A stretch of DNA of 64,000 nt from Planctomycetota bacterium (GCA_018242525.1 JAFEBS010000023.1:62001-126000); one strand, 5' to 3'; shown: positions 44,804-54,265, counted from the first letter of the stretch. A program made the numbers and translations. The notes: generated by a model not told the origin, from the letters alone.

Positions 44804-45234
44804 TCGCCACCTGTGTCCAAGCCACGACCCAGCCGCTCGAAGTATTCGGCGGGCATGTCGGCGGACTGCAGTTTTCCATCTGCGGGGACGATGCAGTAGG
44901 CCGTCTTCATTTCCCCTGTCGCCAGCAGAGTGTCACCGCGGCGAAACTCGTAGGCGGTCGTCAGCGATCGCTGGGTGCGCCGAATGACGGTCACACGGAT
45001 TTCGACTTCGTCCTCATAGCGAGCTGGAGAATTGAACGAGCATGTGGCGGAGACTCGGGGCCAGCCGAAGACCGTTCCGTCCGGCAGCGTGTCGTGAATT
45101 TTCAGGCCCAGGGACCGAAAAAACGAATGCTCGGCCATTTCCATGAAGCGGTAGTAATTCGCAAAATGCACGATCCCGGCGAGATCGGTCTCGAAAAACT
45201 CCACGCGGTGGGTGGTAACAAACGGTTGTGCCAT
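44800..45234 (-). CDS. YbgC-type acyl-CoA thioesterase
   Basis: A 144-residue hot-dog-fold protein of the 4-hydroxybenzoyl-CoA thioesterase/YbgC family. The active-site Asp is in VEFFETDLAGIVHFANYYRFME (Asp17), followed by the helix containing EHSFFRSLGL and the strands PARYEDEVEIRVTVIRRTQRSLTTAYEF. Homologues hydrolyse short- or aromatic acyl-CoAs. Unlike ybgC in many proteobacteria it is not next to tolQR. The start ATG 45234 is followed directly by the family sequence. Confidence 0.9.
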   Translation of the reverse strand: MAQPFVTTHRVEFFETDLAGIVHFANYYRFMEMAEHSFFRSLGLKIHDTLPDGTVFGWPRVSATCSFNSPARYEDEVEIRVTVIRRTQRSLTTAYEFRRGDTLLATGEMKTAYCIVPADGKLQSADMPAEYFERLGRGLDTGGD

Positions 45235-45274
45235 GCCCGCAGGTTACCCGGTGAACTAGTTTGGCCGCAATGGT

Positions 45275-45357
45275 GGGTGCCACGGTCTTACCGTCTTCGG
45301 GAAGGCCGTGCGAGTGCTCAATCGGCACGGCCATGTCGTTCCATAACCGTGGCACCC
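45275..45357. repeat. Nested hairpin element
   Basis: Outer arms GGGTGCCACGGT (45275-45286) and ACCGTGGCACCC (45346-45357) are perfect 12-bp inverted copies; inner arms GGCCGTGC (45304-45311) and GCACGGCC (45325-45332) are perfect 8-bp copies. The whole folds into a two-tier stem-loop. It looks like a small non-coding mobile element. The rest of 45235-45717 shows no gene, promoter or RNA that I can support. Confidence 0.75.
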
Positions 45358-45717
45358 GATTCCCAATTCGAAAAAAGGTGATCGCCCTGACCCCGAGCCG
45401 AGTGAAGACCTGCAGAATCCGTTTCGGATATGACATCGGTCGATCTTGATGGTAGGGTGGTGCCGGGCCAACAGATTCCTTGAGGGTGTGGCGATGTTCC
45501 AATGGACGAGTGACCCGGATCGACTGCGACGGACGATTTCCCGCCGGGATTCTCTGCGAGTGGGGATGTTTGGAGTCGGTGGACTGGTTTGTCAGATTTG
45601 TTGAAACCCGATCCACGCGGTCGGCCGATTCCATTGACTTGGGGAACGCCAATCAGCGAACTGGTGTAGATCGACGATCACATTCGATGAACTTTTAGAA
45701 AGTAGAAGTGTGCCGAA

Positions 45718-46551
45718 ATGGGGAATTCCTCCAGATTCCGACCCGATCGTCGCCAATTCCTCGTGGCGGGTGCCGGATTGGCGGGACTGGCCGTTTCAGG
45801 TCTTCCGCTTCACGCCGGAGACACGTCGATTCTCACCAGGCCAGACATCACGGCTACGTTTTCAATCGTCGCAGCCGATCCGGAAGCCGGAGTCTGTGGC
45901 GCGGCGGTGGCGAGCAAATACCCTGCTGTCGGCAAAGTGGTGCCGTATGTCCGGGCGGATGTGGGAGCGTTCTGTACTCAACATTATCATGTTCCCAAAT
46001 GGGGTGAACCGGCACTCGACATGCTCCAGGCGGGCAAAAGCCCCGAGGCGGTGATTTCCGAGTTACTGAAAGACGACGCGGATGCTGAACAGCGGCAATT
46101 GGCCATCGTGGACATGCAGGGCCGCGTTGCCGTTCACAATCCGACGAAGGCCGGCCCAGGCAGTCGTTATTGGGGCGCAATGACCGGTCGCTTCTACAGT
46201 TGCCAGGGAAATACCCTGACCGGCCGGGAAGTGATCGTCGCCATGGCAACGGCGTACGAAAAGACCGAAGGAAGCCTGGCCGATCGGTTGATGGCGGCCT
46301 TGATCGCGGGTGACTGCCCCGGTGGCGATCACCGCGGCCGGTTGGCCGCTGGAATTCGAGTCGCCAAAAAAAGCATTGAGGGGGATTGGCTGTCATTACA
46401 TGTCGACAAGAGCGATGATGCCGTGATCGACCTGGCCCGAAAGTACGCGGAATTGACGCACGACGCCAAGGGTGCCTGGACCGGAGGCATGCTCCCGTTC
46501 CAGCACCCCTGCCCTGATCGGATCAAGCCGGTGGCTCCGGCGAAGGGTTGA
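45718..46551 (+). CDS. DUF1028 protein with twin-arginine signal
   Basis: A 277-residue exported protein. The N-terminus (FRPDRRQFLVAGAGLAGLAVSG) is a Tat signal, followed by the DUF1028 domain (about residues 44-265): ITATFSIVAADPEAGVCGAAVASKYPAVGKVVPYVRADVGAFCTQ, VDMQGRVAVHNPTKAGPGSRYWGAMTGRFYSCQGNTLTGREVI and GGDHRGRLAAGIRV. DUF1028 is predicted to have an Ntn-hydrolase-like fold in which a residue after a propeptide would act as nucleophile; its substrate is unknown. It precedes the PVC haem protein by 59 bp in the same direction. Confidence 0.88.
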   Translation: MGNSSRFRPDRRQFLVAGAGLAGLAVSGLPLHAGDTSILTRPDITATFSIVAADPEAGVCGAAVASKYPAVGKVVPYVRADVGAFCTQHYHVPKWGEPALDMLQAGKSPEAVISELLKDDADAEQRQLAIVDMQGRVAVHNPTKAGPGSRYWGAMTGRFYSCQGNTLTGREVIVAMATAYEKTEGSLADRLMAALIAGDCPGGDHRGRLAAGIRVAKKSIEGDWLSLHVDKSDDAVIDLARKYAELTHDAKGAWTGGMLPFQHPCPDRIKPVAPAKG

Positions 46552-46610
46552 TGGCAATTCCCGTGTTGACACATCGTGATCGTACAACTTGAGCTCGCAG
46601 GATCGATTGA

Positions 46611-49600
46611 ATGCACAAACCGTTTTGGCTGGCGCTGGTCGTATTGCAGGCTGGATTTGTGAATGGAGCCGACGAACTGCCGAAGTCGCTCGACCCCCGA
46701 TTGACCGTGGAACTGTTTGCCGAGCATCCGCAGATCGTGACGCCGACGGGGTTGGATGTCGATTACCGTGGCCGGGTCTTCGCGATTGAAAGCAACACGC
46801 ACTTTCCTCCCGAAGACTACAAGGGACACCCGACCGACCGCGTGCTGGTCATGAGTGACAGCGACAATGATGGTCGAGCTGACAGGATTGTCGTGTTCAC
46901 CGATGGATTGACACATTCGATGAGTGTCCTGGTGCGGCCGCTCTGGTTTCCAGTGCTCAAAACTGCCAGTCACGCGGCACCGCAGCAGTCGGTCTACATC
47001 GCCACTCGCAAGGAAATCCGGCTGTTTCATGACGACAACGGGGATGATGTCGCGGATCGGAATGATCGGATTGTGTTCCTGGAAACGACCGGCAACTATC
47101 CGCACAACGGCCTGGCGGGATTCGCGCTGGATGGGCTGGGCTGGATGTATTTTGGATTTGGCGAAAACCTGGGGGCGGCGTACAAGATCATTGGTTCTGA
47201 CGGCACGACGCTCAGCGGGACTGATGCGGGGAATATCTATCGCTGTCGGCTGGACGGTTCCCGGCTGAGCCAGTTTGCCACCGGCTTCTGGAATCCCCAT
47301 GCCAATACGTTTGATGCGTTTGGCCATTTGTTCAGCGTCGACAATGATCCGGACAGCCGTCCGCCGTGCCGCTTGAATCACATCATTCCTGATGGAGATT
47401 CCGGCTATCGGTTCCGCAATGGCCGCAAGGGTCTGCATCCGTTCACCAGTTGGAACGGCGAAGTCCCGGGAACATTGCCGATGGTGGCGGGGACTGGCGA
47501 GGCTCCCTCGGGCATCCTGGCGTACGAGTCTGACGGGTTGCCTGCGGAATACATCGGAAATCTGCTGGTGACCAGTTGGGGGGATCACCGGATCGATCGA
47601 TTCCGGCTGCAGCCGCAGGGTACTTCGTTCACGTCGCTGGCGGAACCGCTGATCACGGGGGGAGAGAACTTTCGGCCCGTCGGTGTGGCCACGGCACCGG
47701 ACGGATCGCTGTACTTTACGGATTGGGTGTTGCGTGATTACAAGCTGCACGGTCACGGACGGATCTGGCGAATCCGCAGCACGGCAGCGCGCACGACTCC
47801 GGTTGTCGATCTGGCAACGATTACTGCGATGGAAAGCCTTGATGTCACCTCTTTGAAACCGCTTGTCGATTCGCCGCGTCGCGATGTGCGCCGGATGGCC
47901 GCTCATCATTTGGCAAACGCCACGGCCGCGACTCCCCGCGGGCAATTGGAACTGGTCTGGAGTCGGCGGGCGAAAGCGATCGATGCAGGCGCACCCGTGA
48001 CGGACGCGCTCGCCGATTTTGTGGATACGCTCCCCAATCTGATCGCTGATGGCGACAAGCCGCCGTTTGCCGCCGGATCGCGCAAGATTCGCAAGAACGT
48101 GCGCGAGTTGCTGGGGGAAATGTTGAGTTCCGATCGGAAACCACGACAGCCGGATCACGATCTGTTGCTGCCACTGCTGGCGACAGAAACGCTCGTCCCC
48201 GAGGGCGACCTCGTGAAACTGGTCTGTTCCGTGGACGACCCGTTTTTGCATTCGATCCTGGTGACGATGCTGTCCCGGCAGTTCAAGCAGGACGATTTCG
48301 CCCGCTACCTGACCCCCGGTTCGAACGCCTCCGTTCCATCCCGCCTGGCCATGCTGCTGGCAGCACGCAAGCAGAATCCGAAGGAGGATCGACTGTTGCG
48401 AGTGGCACTCAACGATCACGATCCCGACGTGCGCCGTGTCGCCGTGCAATGGGTGGCCGAGGAAAAGCTGAACGACTTGAGACCTCGAGTCGAAGCGGTA
48501 CTCAGTTCGTCGGGAATGACCGCCGAACTGTTCCTGGCAACTCTGGCGGCGCTGCAGATGCTGGATGGCGGAAACCCTGCGGATTTCGACAAGACCCCGC
48601 CAGAGACGTATGTCGTGCCGTTGTTGAAGGACTCGCAGCGACCGGCACCCGTGAGGGCTCAGGCATTGCGTTTGATCGCTCCCACGGACAAGGTTTTCGA
48701 TGTCGCGTTGCTGGAATCATTGGTGAAAGCGGAGGATTCTGTCCTTCGACTGGAAGCGATCCGCACATTGCAGGGAGCGAATCCCGAGATTTCGGCCGGC
48801 TTGCTGCGGGAAATCGTTGCTGATGAGAAACGGGATCTGGTGGAACGGGCGGAAGCGGTCGTCGGGCTGGCGGCTCTCGTGAAATCCGAATCTCCCGGAG
48901 GTCCCACCCGCCAGCAAATTGCGCAACTCTTGAGCCCAACTTCGAAACCGCAACTTCAACGGGAAGCGTTGCGAGCGACACGCGGACTGTTGGCAGAAGA
49001 TTCGCAACTCAAGTCGGCGGTCAACACGCTGGCGGAATCGGTGAAGGGTGTCACTGATGAAAGTCTGGCTATCGAATTGGCGGATCAGATCGCGCTCAGT
49101 TACGCCGACTCGAAATTGGAGCCGCCGACATCGATTGCCGGATTAGTGTCCGTCCGACCCAGGACGAATGCAGAATGGCTGGCCCAGTTGAATCGAGGTC
49201 GCGATGTTGATGCCGGGGCCGGGCGGCGGACGTTCTACCATCCGCAGGGAGCGGGTTGTTTCAAGTGTCACCGGATCGATGGCCGGGGGGGACGGGTTGG
49301 GCCGGACCTGTCGCGCGCGGTGGGAACGATGAACCGAGTTCAATTGATTCAGTCGATCCTGGAACCAAGCCGCGAGATTGCGCCGCAGTACGTGGCGTGG
49401 GCATTTGCCATGCATGACGGAAAAGTCGTCACGGGGATGATCGTCCATGAAAACGAAGGAAAAACGGTGGTTGGCAATTCGGAAGGTCAGACAGTCGAAT
49501 TGAAGACCGCCGACATTGCCGAACGCGTTCCCCAGCGAATTTCCGTGATGCCGGAAAAGCTGACGGACCGGATGACGCTGCAGGAATTGCGGGATTTGAT

Positions 49601-49625
49601 CGCGTTTCTGGATGCGCAGCGGTAG
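46611..49625 (+). CDS. PVC-type haem-binding propeller/HEAT protein
   Basis: A 1004-residue exported protein of the planctomycete/verrucomicrobial haem-binding family, sometimes called membrane-bound dehydrogenase. The N-terminal signal peptide is followed by the family opening LTVELFAEHPQIVTPTGLDVDYRGRVFAIESNTHFP and a beta-propeller (to about residue 395, including NPHANTFDAFGHLFSVDNDPDSRPPCRL). Helical HEAT-like repeats fill about 400-850. The C-terminal cytochrome c domain has the haem motif CFKCH at about 883 (AGCFKCHRIDGRGGRVGPDLSRAVG) and ends with RISVMPEKLTDRMTLQELRDLIAFLD. A periplasmic sugar-alcohol or polymer oxidation role is usually inferred; no substrate is proven. The length is normal for this family. 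Confidence 0.92.
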   Translation: MHKPFWLALVVLQAGFVNGADELPKSLDPRLTVELFAEHPQIVTPTGLDVDYRGRVFAIESNTHFPPEDYKGHPTDRVLVMSDSDNDGRADRIVVFTDGLTHSMSVLVRPLWFPVLKTASHAAPQQSVYIATRKEIRLFHDDNGDDVADRNDRIVFLETTGNYPHNGLAGFALDGLGWMYFGFGENLGAAYKIIGSDGTTLSGTDAGNIYRCRLDGSRLSQFATGFWNPHANTFDAFGHLFSVDNDPDSRPPCRLNHIIPDGDSGYRFRNGRKGLHPFTSWNGEVPGTLPMVAGTGEAPSGILAYESDGLPAEYIGNLLVTSWGDHRIDRFRLQPQGTSFTSLAEPLITGGENFRPVGVATAPDGSLYFTDWVLRDYKLHGHGRIWRIRSTAARTTPVVDLATITAMESLDVTSLKPLVDSPRRDVRRMAAHHLANATAATPRGQLELVWSRRAKAIDAGAPVTDALADFVDTLPNLIADGDKPPFAAGSRKIRKNVRELLGEMLSSDRKPRQPDHDLLLPLLATETLVPEGDLVKLVCSVDDPFLHSILVTMLSRQFKQDDFARYLTPGSNASVPSRLAMLLAARKQNPKEDRLLRVALNDHDPDVRRVAVQWVAEEKLNDLRPRVEAVLSSSGMTAELFLATLAALQMLDGGNPADFDKTPPETYVVPLLKDSQRPAPVRAQALRLIAPTDKVFDVALLESLVKAEDSVLRLEAIRTLQGANPEISAGLLREIVADEKRDLVERAEAVVGLAALVKSESPGGPTRQQIAQLLSPTSKPQLQREALRATRGLLAEDSQLKSAVNTLAESVKGVTDESLAIELADQIALSYADSKLEPPTSIAGLVSVRPRTNAEWLAQLNRGRDVDAGAGRRTFYHPQGAGCFKCHRIDGRGGRVGPDLSRAVGTMNRVQLIQSILEPSREIAPQYVAWAFAMHDGKVVTGMIVHENEGKTVVGNSEGQTVELKTADIAERVPQRISVMPEKLTDRMTLQELRDLIAFLDAQR

Positions 49626-49707
49626 CACTTCTTGCGAAACCGCTTTGGATTGCCGAGACTGTTGGTTGAGTTCTTCATCGGACAATTCACGTCTCGGGAC
49701 GTTTCAA

Positions 49708-50865
49708 ATGCAGTTCTTGTTCGCTTGCCGGGATTATCGAGGACTTGCGGGCTACGTAGACTTTAAGCCAGATGGGGTCTGCGTGCTTGTTGGAGCCAAC
49801 GGATCAGGGAAAAGCACGCTTCTTTCTGCCTTGGAATTCCTGAAAAACCTGTTCCAGCGAACGACCCAGTCCGCGGTTGCTTTGGATGGAGGTCATTGGG
49901 GACTGGTGAATTTCAAAGCGACCGACAAGCCGCTTCTGCTGGTCAATCTGGCAGATCAGCAATGGGATCTTGAGCTGTCACCAGATTCTTTTGGGAGCTA
50001 TTCGCTGTATGAGCATATCCGAAATGGAAGTGAGGAGTTGCTCGATCTCGCGGTCTCGAATGTTTCTCGAATGTCCTATCACGGGACCGAATTGACCCGT
50101 GGAGAGGGCAGCTTTTTCAAGCTGGCCTGGGATCTGCATCAAGACACGGCAATTGCAGATCTCGTCAACTTCATTCAGAACATTCGCACTTACAGGCACT
50201 ACCGATTGTCTCAACTTCGAGACCATGGCTCGCGCGCCGATTCGGGACTGCGTCTAACACGCGAAGGAGAAAACCTCTTCACGGTCCTTCGGAATTGGCG
50301 GGATCAACGTGCGTTCAGGCCCTCGTACGACTTCGTGATTGAAAGCCTTCGAGCGGCATTTCCTGATTTCTTCGAGGACTTTGAATTCTACGGCGATGCA
50401 CAAACAGTCAGGACAAAAGTCTATCTGAAGGGAATTCCGGAAGCGATGCCCGTTTCGTTGATTCCCGATGGACTACTCGTCGCGATGCTCCATCTGGCGG
50501 CAATCGGGGGTTCGCCGTCGCGATCGTTTGTCGCCATCGATGATTTTGAGAACTATCTTCATCCGTTTGCGATTCGAAGTCTGATTGAAAGCATCCGTGG
50601 AATTGCCGCACTACGGGACTTGTGTGTCTTGATTGCAACACATTCGCCCGTTGTCCTCGACGAGTTCCGAACAGAACCTGAACGGGTTTTCGTGATGGAC
50701 TTTGAAACTCCAAACAAGCCAATCCAGTTGAATCATCTGCGTGATCCCGAATGGCTTTCGCACTTCTCGCTGGGTGATCTGTACTCCAAGCTGGAATTCG
50801 GCGCACGATTGCCGCGAGCGGAAGCTTCAGAAACCGGAGACTCGACAATGAGAAACGGAACATGA
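49708..50865 (+). CDS. AAA/ABC-type ATPase (AAA_21-like) of a two-gene module
   Basis: A 385-residue soluble ATPase of the OLD/AAA_21 type. Walker A is GANGSGKST (residues 29-37). The region around LIPDGLLVAMLHLAAIGG corresponds to the signature helix. Walker B is RSFVAIDDFENYLHP, with Asp-Asp-Phe-Glu in place of the usual Asp-Glu, and the switch His lies in LIATHSPVVLDEF. The middle (about 60-240) is a helical insertion. It overlaps the next gene by four bases (ATGA), so the two are translationally coupled. ATPases of this kind work with TOPRIM or other nucleases in DNA repair and phage defence (OLD, PARIS, RloA/RloB). ATG 49708 follows a weak ribosome site; the frame is open 32 codons upstream. 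Confidence 0.85.
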   Translation: MQFLFACRDYRGLAGYVDFKPDGVCVLVGANGSGKSTLLSALEFLKNLFQRTTQSAVALDGGHWGLVNFKATDKPLLLVNLADQQWDLELSPDSFGSYSLYEHIRNGSEELLDLAVSNVSRMSYHGTELTRGEGSFFKLAWDLHQDTAIADLVNFIQNIRTYRHYRLSQLRDHGSRADSGLRLTREGENLFTVLRNWRDQRAFRPSYDFVIESLRAAFPDFFEDFEFYGDAQTVRTKVYLKGIPEAMPVSLIPDGLLVAMLHLAAIGGSPSRSFVAIDDFENYLHPFAIRSLIESIRGIAALRDLCVLIATHSPVVLDEFRTEPERVFVMDFETPNKPIQLNHLRDPEWLSHFSLGDLYSKLEFGARLPRAEASETGDSTMRNGT

Positions 50866-51743
50866 CGTTGGTGCGGCTGATAATGACAGGCAAAGCCGAA
50901 TTCCAGGGGATGGGAGTTTTTCTCGCGAAGGTCTTTCCCAACGTCACATTTGAGATGGAACTCGTGGACAGTTTCACATCGGCCCGCATTCAGGAGATTC
51001 CCAGACCAGGATCGGCACCGTTATTGATCGACAAGTTTGTTGACGGCGTCATCGCCGCCATTGATCCGGGTCGAAAGAAGCCGGGTGGGCGAGTACCTGA
51101 CTATGTCGTTTCCATCGATGATCTCGAACTCTTGAATCTCGATCAACCAAACGTGGTCACCAATGCCGTGCGTGAGACCATTCGCCGCCGCGTCCGTGCA
51201 AAATGGCCGTCACTGGAACGGCAGAGTCGCTGCTTTGAATTGCTGAGAGAACGTGCCTCGTTTCATTTCCTGTGTCCGATGCTCGAATCCTACTTCTACA
51301 CGTGCCCATCGTCACTGGAAGCTATGGATTTGCAGTTGCAGCCTGACTTGGTTCCCGGACAGGACGTCGAGGATTTCGAAACCCGTGACCCTTCGTACCT
51401 CTTGCGATTCAACGCACTCCCAGCTACTGGGGCAGATCAGGTGCTGCGTCCCCAAACGAGCACCTGGTTTGCGAAACACCCGAAGGAGTACCTGAAATAC
51501 CTAATTGGCGGAGGTCTGGCAGCAACACGAATCTACCGTGAAACAGAACAAGGGGCGGCTGCATTACGGGCGTTGATCCCTGCCAATGCTCTGGCGATTG
51601 CCAACCATTGCAGGTTTCTGCGATCACTGATTCACGACTTGGCGGACGCTCTGAACGTTTCACCGACGGTGGAACTTGTCGGCGAATCACATCCGGAAAC
51701 GGGCGTGTACTCGAGGCCGAATCGTTTGCTGCGCAATATTTAG
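50862..51743 (+). CDS. TOPRIM-like (DUF4276-type) putative nuclease partner
   Basis: A 293-residue protein coupled to the ATPase gene. I see degenerate TOPRIM-like elements: the glycine/glutamate segment LIMTGKAEFQGMGVFLAKVF (Glu13), an acidic strand end DYVVSIDDLELL (Asp86, Asp87, Glu89) and a third acidic site FHFLCPMLESYFYTCPSSLEAM (Glu142), in the order found in DUF4276-like and RloB-like proteins. The remaining sequence is unrecognised. TOPRIM domains cut nucleic acids with metal ions. The assignment is by motif order only and should be treated as a hypothesis; the tight coupling to an OLD-like ATPase supports it. Confidence 0.6.
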   Translation: MTLVRLIMTGKAEFQGMGVFLAKVFPNVTFEMELVDSFTSARIQEIPRPGSAPLLIDKFVDGVIAAIDPGRKKPGGRVPDYVVSIDDLELLNLDQPNVVTNAVRETIRRRVRAKWPSLERQSRCFELLRERASFHFLCPMLESYFYTCPSSLEAMDLQLQPDLVPGQDVEDFETRDPSYLLRFNALPATGADQVLRPQTSTWFAKHPKEYLKYLIGGGLAATRIYRETEQGAAALRALIPANALAIANHCRFLRSLIHDLADALNVSPTVELVGESHPETGVYSRPNRLLRNI

Positions 51744-51764
51744 TCGGATCCGATTCTCCCTGAA

Positions 51765-53873
51765 TCATTCCTCATCGTGCTTCATTTGTGCCGCCGCGAC
51801 GATCTTTTGTTGTTCATGCGGCGGAACCTGTTCGTAGTGGCTGAATTCCATGGTGTAGGAACCCTGGCCGCCGGTCATGCTGGAGAGCGACCGCGCATAG
51901 GTCATCAGTTCCGCCAGTGGAGCCCGGGCCTGAATGACCGTGATGTTGCCCGGCAATGGATCCATCCCTTCCATGCGGCCGCGGCGGGTGTTCAGGTCAC
52001 TGGTCAGTGTGCCGACGTGATCACTGGGGGCGGTGACGGCAAGGTGCATGACGGGTTCCAGCAGGCATGGTTTGGCTTGCAGGAAGATGTCCCGGAAACA
52101 GTGGCTGCCGGCGGTCCGAAATGCCGCTTCGTTGCTGTCGACCGGATGGTCCTTGCCGAAGAACAGAGCGACGGCGACATCCTGCACGTGGTAGCCTGCC
52201 AGGACTCCCTTTTCCATCCGTTCCCGAACCCCTTTTTCGACGGCGGGGATGAACTGGTTGGGGACGGTCCCCCCGGAGACGCAGTCCAGGAAGGCGAAGT
52301 TCAGGTCCTTGTCGTAATGGTATTCACGCAGACTTTCGAATTGCTGCCGCGTGAAATAGGTTTCTGGATCGATGTCGCGAGGCAGCGGATAGACCCGCAT
52401 GTGAACTTCGGCGAATTGTCCGGAACCACCGGATTGTTTCTTGTGCCGATACGATCCTTCCGCCTTGCCGGCACAGGTCTCCCGGTACGGAACCTTGGGG
52501 GCATGCACGACGACGTCGACCTTGTCACGCTTGTGCAGACGCTCCTGGACGATTTGCAGATGCAGATCGCTCATCCCCCGCATGACCATTTCGTGCGTCT
52601 GGGGATCGCGGGTGATCCGGAACGTCGGATCTTCTTCTTCGATCTTGTGCAGGGCTCCCGAGATCTTCTGCTGGTCATTGCGGCTTTTCGGCTCGACCGC
52701 CAGGCCGATCATCGGTGCCGGAAACTTGATGTTCGGGAGAACGACAGAACGATCTCCGACCAGAGTGTCTCCCACTTGAAACTCGTCGATCTTGGCGACG
52801 ACCACCACGTCCCCCGCATGGGCTTCGTCAACGGCCTCGACCTGCCCTCCCTGAACATCCAGCAACTGGTGGATTTTGACGCCCTTCCCTGTCCGCATGT
52901 CCTTGACCATCGAGTCCTTCGTCAGGGTTCCAGACAGCACCCGGATGAAACTCATCTTGGACACGAACGGGTCAATGCGGGTTTTGAAGACCTGAGCGAT
53001 CAGGGGCGCGTCGGGACTGGTGTTGATCGGCACGTCCTCGCCGCCATCCGCGGTCGCGTGGCGAACCAGTTCCCCTGGAGTCAGGGCAAAGTCAGCAATG
53101 GAATCCATCAGTTCGACGACGCCGATTCCGTTCTTGGCGCTGATGCAGAAGATCGGGATGAGCGTTCCGAGAGCGATCGCCTTGTTGATTCCGCCAACAA
53201 TTTCGTCGGCGCTCAGCTCCTCACCTTCCAGGTAGCGTTCCATCAATTCTTCGTCGGCTTCGACGATGGCATCCATCAAAGATGGCGTGTAGACCCCCGG
53301 GTTCACGACGTAGCCGTTTTGCGGGGTGTTGCCAGCCCCCAGCGTTGACTTGACTCCCTTGAAGTTCGCACCCGCACCACAGGGGACATTCAGGGGTATG
53401 CAATTGCTGCCGAATGATTCCTGGATCGTGGTGACCAGCGACGCGAAGTCGATGTTTTCCTGGTCCAGCTTGTTCAGGACGATGATTCGTGCGAGGTGGG
53501 CTTTGCCAGCGAGTTCAAACGTGCGGCGAGTGTTGGCTTCGATGCCGGCGGAGGCGTTGATGGTGATGAGAGCTGTTTCGGCGGCACAGACGGCCGAGAT
53601 CACCTGCCCGACGAAATCGGGGTAGCCGGGGGTGTCGATGACGTTGATTCGCATTCCGTGATGTTCAAAGTGAACCATTGCGGCTGAGATGGAAAAGTGA
53701 TGCTGCCGGGCTTCGTCGTCGGTATCGAGCAGGCTGGTCCCGTCATCGACAGAACCGGGCCGCGTTCCCACGCCTGCCTTGAAGAGCATCTGATCTGCCA
53801 GAGTGGTCTTGCCGACCGCACCATGACCCACAAGCACAATGTTGCGAATTTGTTCCGACTGGAACTTGGACAT
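51765..53873 (-). CDS. Elongation factor G paralogue
   Basis: A 702-residue translational GTPase. The G domain shows G1 GHGAVGKTT, a switch region with DEARQHHFSISAAMVHFEHHG, G3 DTPGYPDF and G4 NKLD. Domain II follows with QVFKTRIDPFVSKMSFIRVLSGTL, domains III and IV with VPYRETCAGKAEGSYRHKKQSGGSGQFAEVHMRVYP and domain V with PVMHLAVTAPSDHVGTLTSDLNTRRG. It resembles the EF-G2 group more than the ribosomal-operon EF-G: it is not next to rpsL/rpsG or tuf, and the switch I region diverges from the canonical sequence. Such paralogues act in ribosome recycling or are poorly defined. ATG 53873 has AAAGGGGGC upstream; a frame 21 codons longer is open. Confidence 0.9.
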   Translation of the reverse strand: MSKFQSEQIRNIVLVGHGAVGKTTLADQMLFKAGVGTRPGSVDDGTSLLDTDDEARQHHFSISAAMVHFEHHGMRINVIDTPGYPDFVGQVISAVCAAETALITINASAGIEANTRRTFELAGKAHLARIIVLNKLDQENIDFASLVTTIQESFGSNCIPLNVPCGAGANFKGVKSTLGAGNTPQNGYVVNPGVYTPSLMDAIVEADEELMERYLEGEELSADEIVGGINKAIALGTLIPIFCISAKNGIGVVELMDSIADFALTPGELVRHATADGGEDVPINTSPDAPLIAQVFKTRIDPFVSKMSFIRVLSGTLTKDSMVKDMRTGKGVKIHQLLDVQGGQVEAVDEAHAGDVVVVAKIDEFQVGDTLVGDRSVVLPNIKFPAPMIGLAVEPKSRNDQQKISGALHKIEEEDPTFRITRDPQTHEMVMRGMSDLHLQIVQERLHKRDKVDVVVHAPKVPYRETCAGKAEGSYRHKKQSGGSGQFAEVHMRVYPLPRDIDPETYFTRQQFESLREYHYDKDLNFAFLDCVSGGTVPNQFIPAVEKGVRERMEKGVLAGYHVQDVAVALFFGKDHPVDSNEAAFRTAGSHCFRDIFLQAKPCLLEPVMHLAVTAPSDHVGTLTSDLNTRRGRMEGMDPLPGNITVIQARAPLAELMTYARSLSSMTGGQGSYTMEFSHYEQVPPHEQQKIVAAAQMKHDEE

Positions 53874-54088
53874 ACCGGGCCCCCTTTGCATCGAAGAATG
53901 GTCGAGTTGAAAGGCGAGGAACCAGAGAAATGGCACCCGAAATTGTACGTCTCGCCGGAAAGGGAAGCCAGCAAAACAATGGCGGAACTGATTTCGACGG
54001 GGGGAAAGTTGGGGGGATCAACAGGAAACAATGGTAAAACGGGAGACATAGGTCAACCGCGCCCGCTCACGCCAATGGCACTGACTTT

Positions 54089-54220
54089 GTGAGCCGCAAG
54101 GCACTAGCCGCGGGTGCATTCATCAACCGTACCTGTGTCAGAACCAACGCGGGAGGAAGGAAGATTCGCTCGCGGCAAGCGCCTTGAGAACACACCCGCG
54201 GCTAGCGCCTTGCGGCTCAC
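54089..54220. repeat. MITE-like element with 28-bp terminal inverted repeats
   Basis: GTGAGCCGCAAGGCACTAGC followed by CGCGGGTG (54089-54116) is the reverse complement of 54193-54220 with one mismatch. The 76-bp interior has no ORF. The total length of 132 bp and perfect-like ends are typical of a small non-autonomous mobile element or a dispersed hairpin. It lies between the EF-G paralogue and the membrane-protein gene; the other bases of 53874-54265 show nothing I can name. Confidence 0.8.
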
Positions 54221-54265
54221 AAGGCGATGTCACCCGAAGCGTCAGCGAGGCCGCTCAGGCCGGCT

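Noticed and set aside
45358..45717. Small open frames between the thioesterase and DUF1028 genes
   Set aside because: They lack ribosome sites and family similarity, and their product composition is Arg/Ser-rich noise.
46329..48449. 706-codon minus-strand frame opposite the PVC haem protein gene
   Set aside because: The + strand encodes clear family motifs through the whole interval; the opposite frame is a composition artefact.
51777..53348. 523-codon + strand frame opposite the EF-G gene
   Set aside because: EF-G motifs on the minus strand cover the region completely; the + frame resembles nothing.
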